A DNA stretch of 62,006 nt, taken from Kiloniellaceae bacterium. Its GTDB lineage: Bacteria > Pseudomonadota > Alphaproteobacteria > Kiloniellales > J153. The number at the start of each line of letters is the position of its first letter. The stretch's first letter is position 1. Positions 61,797 through 62,006 of the stretch are shown here, piece after piece. Under the pieces are notes generated by a model that made no database searches, was not told where the DNA came from, and worked only from the letters and a program-made list of their open reading frames with translations. Location: the NCBI GenBank assembly GCA_021776095.1, contig JAJFGO010000012.1, forward strand, positions 1 to 62,006, given 5' to 3'. Both the position numbers and the translations under genes were made by a program.

Positions 61797-62006
61797 TTAG
61801 TGCGCATCGCGACGATGCCGTGGATCATCACCACGCTGATCGAATGGTTGAGGGACGTGATCGATAGTCGGATATCGGAACCGGCCTGAAGTCAGGCTCG
61901 GGATGCACCGCGACATCGGCCCTATACGCCCGCCTCCGCTTTCCGATGATGGTCCGACCCATTTCGCCACCGATCGCGTTAGCCGATGGCTCCGGAGTGG
62001 CCGCGC

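Noticed and set aside
61815-61889. 24-codon plus-strand frame near the window end
   Set aside because: Too short, no ribosome site; sequence sense is weak.

Overview
The window is chromosomal DNA of a GC-rich, motile, Gram-negative alphaproteobacterium, most likely Rhodospirillales or a near relative (inferred from gene content and order, not from a database match). Supporting signs are the order aminotransferase–hom–glpX–recJ, rplM–rpsI beside argC, a class I PHA synthase, DUF1491 and SleB/CwlJ-type genes, an exact CtrA-type site in front of motA, and ordinary GC-rich coding sequence broken by a few AT-rich intergenic islands. There is no phage, no intact insertion sequence and no CRISPR array.

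Layout. 1–4.6 kb: a REPIN-like double hairpin, then cystathionine beta-synthase and a cystathionine gamma-synthase/lyase, with a redoxin–2OG-oxygenase fusion gene on the other strand between them. 4.7–9.6 kb: motA-motB, an RDD membrane protein, an aminoacyl-tRNA–protein transferase and an orphan TRAP binding protein. 9.8–15.8 kb: a SABATH-type carboxyl methyltransferase coupled to a second methyltransferase, facing a 1053-residue SARP/AfsR-like regulator and a receiver–PAS protein. 16.1–21.4 kb: seven tightly coupled genes joining a partner-switching module (SpoIIE phosphatase, RsbW-like kinase, STAS protein) to an Mla/MCE lipid transporter (permease, ATPase, MCE protein, PqiC-like lipoprotein).

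21.4–34.0 kb: a type II secretion cluster on the minus strand (E-F-G-H-I-J, then L-M-C, then D-K, with prepilin peptidase O upstream), split by a plus-strand receiver–PilZ gene. 34–41 kb: upp, a YcaQ-type glycosylase, an orphan PAS histidine kinase, a cell-wall hydrolase, two repeat-rich intergenic areas and a stand-alone mlaC. 41.3–48.5 kb: small conserved genes, tRNA-Glu(TTC), a DUF1194 protein, recJ, glpX, hom and a class I aminotransferase. 48.5–55.2 kb: an OmpA-type lipoprotein, phaC, a 54-residue basic protein, a gamma-carbonic anhydrase, argC, rpsI, rplM and a thioesterase. 55.3–62 kb: enoyl-CoA hydratase, a structured intergenic region, a CoA-binding protein coupled to metY, an MFS transporter, then a decayed area with a class III nucleotide cyclase, an alpha/beta-hydrolase fragment and a frameshifted gene.

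The strongest candidate for an undescribed system is the 16.1–21.4 kb operon. Its STAS protein can be read both as the RsbV-like target of the linked phosphatase and kinase and as the MlaB subunit of the linked ABC transporter, so lipid transport at the envelope may be switched by phosphorylation. Second is the receiver–PilZ gene with a CtrA-like receiver placed inside the type II secretion cluster, whose GspE has an MshEN-like N-terminus. Third is the SABATH methyltransferase pair beside a SARP/AfsR-like regulator.
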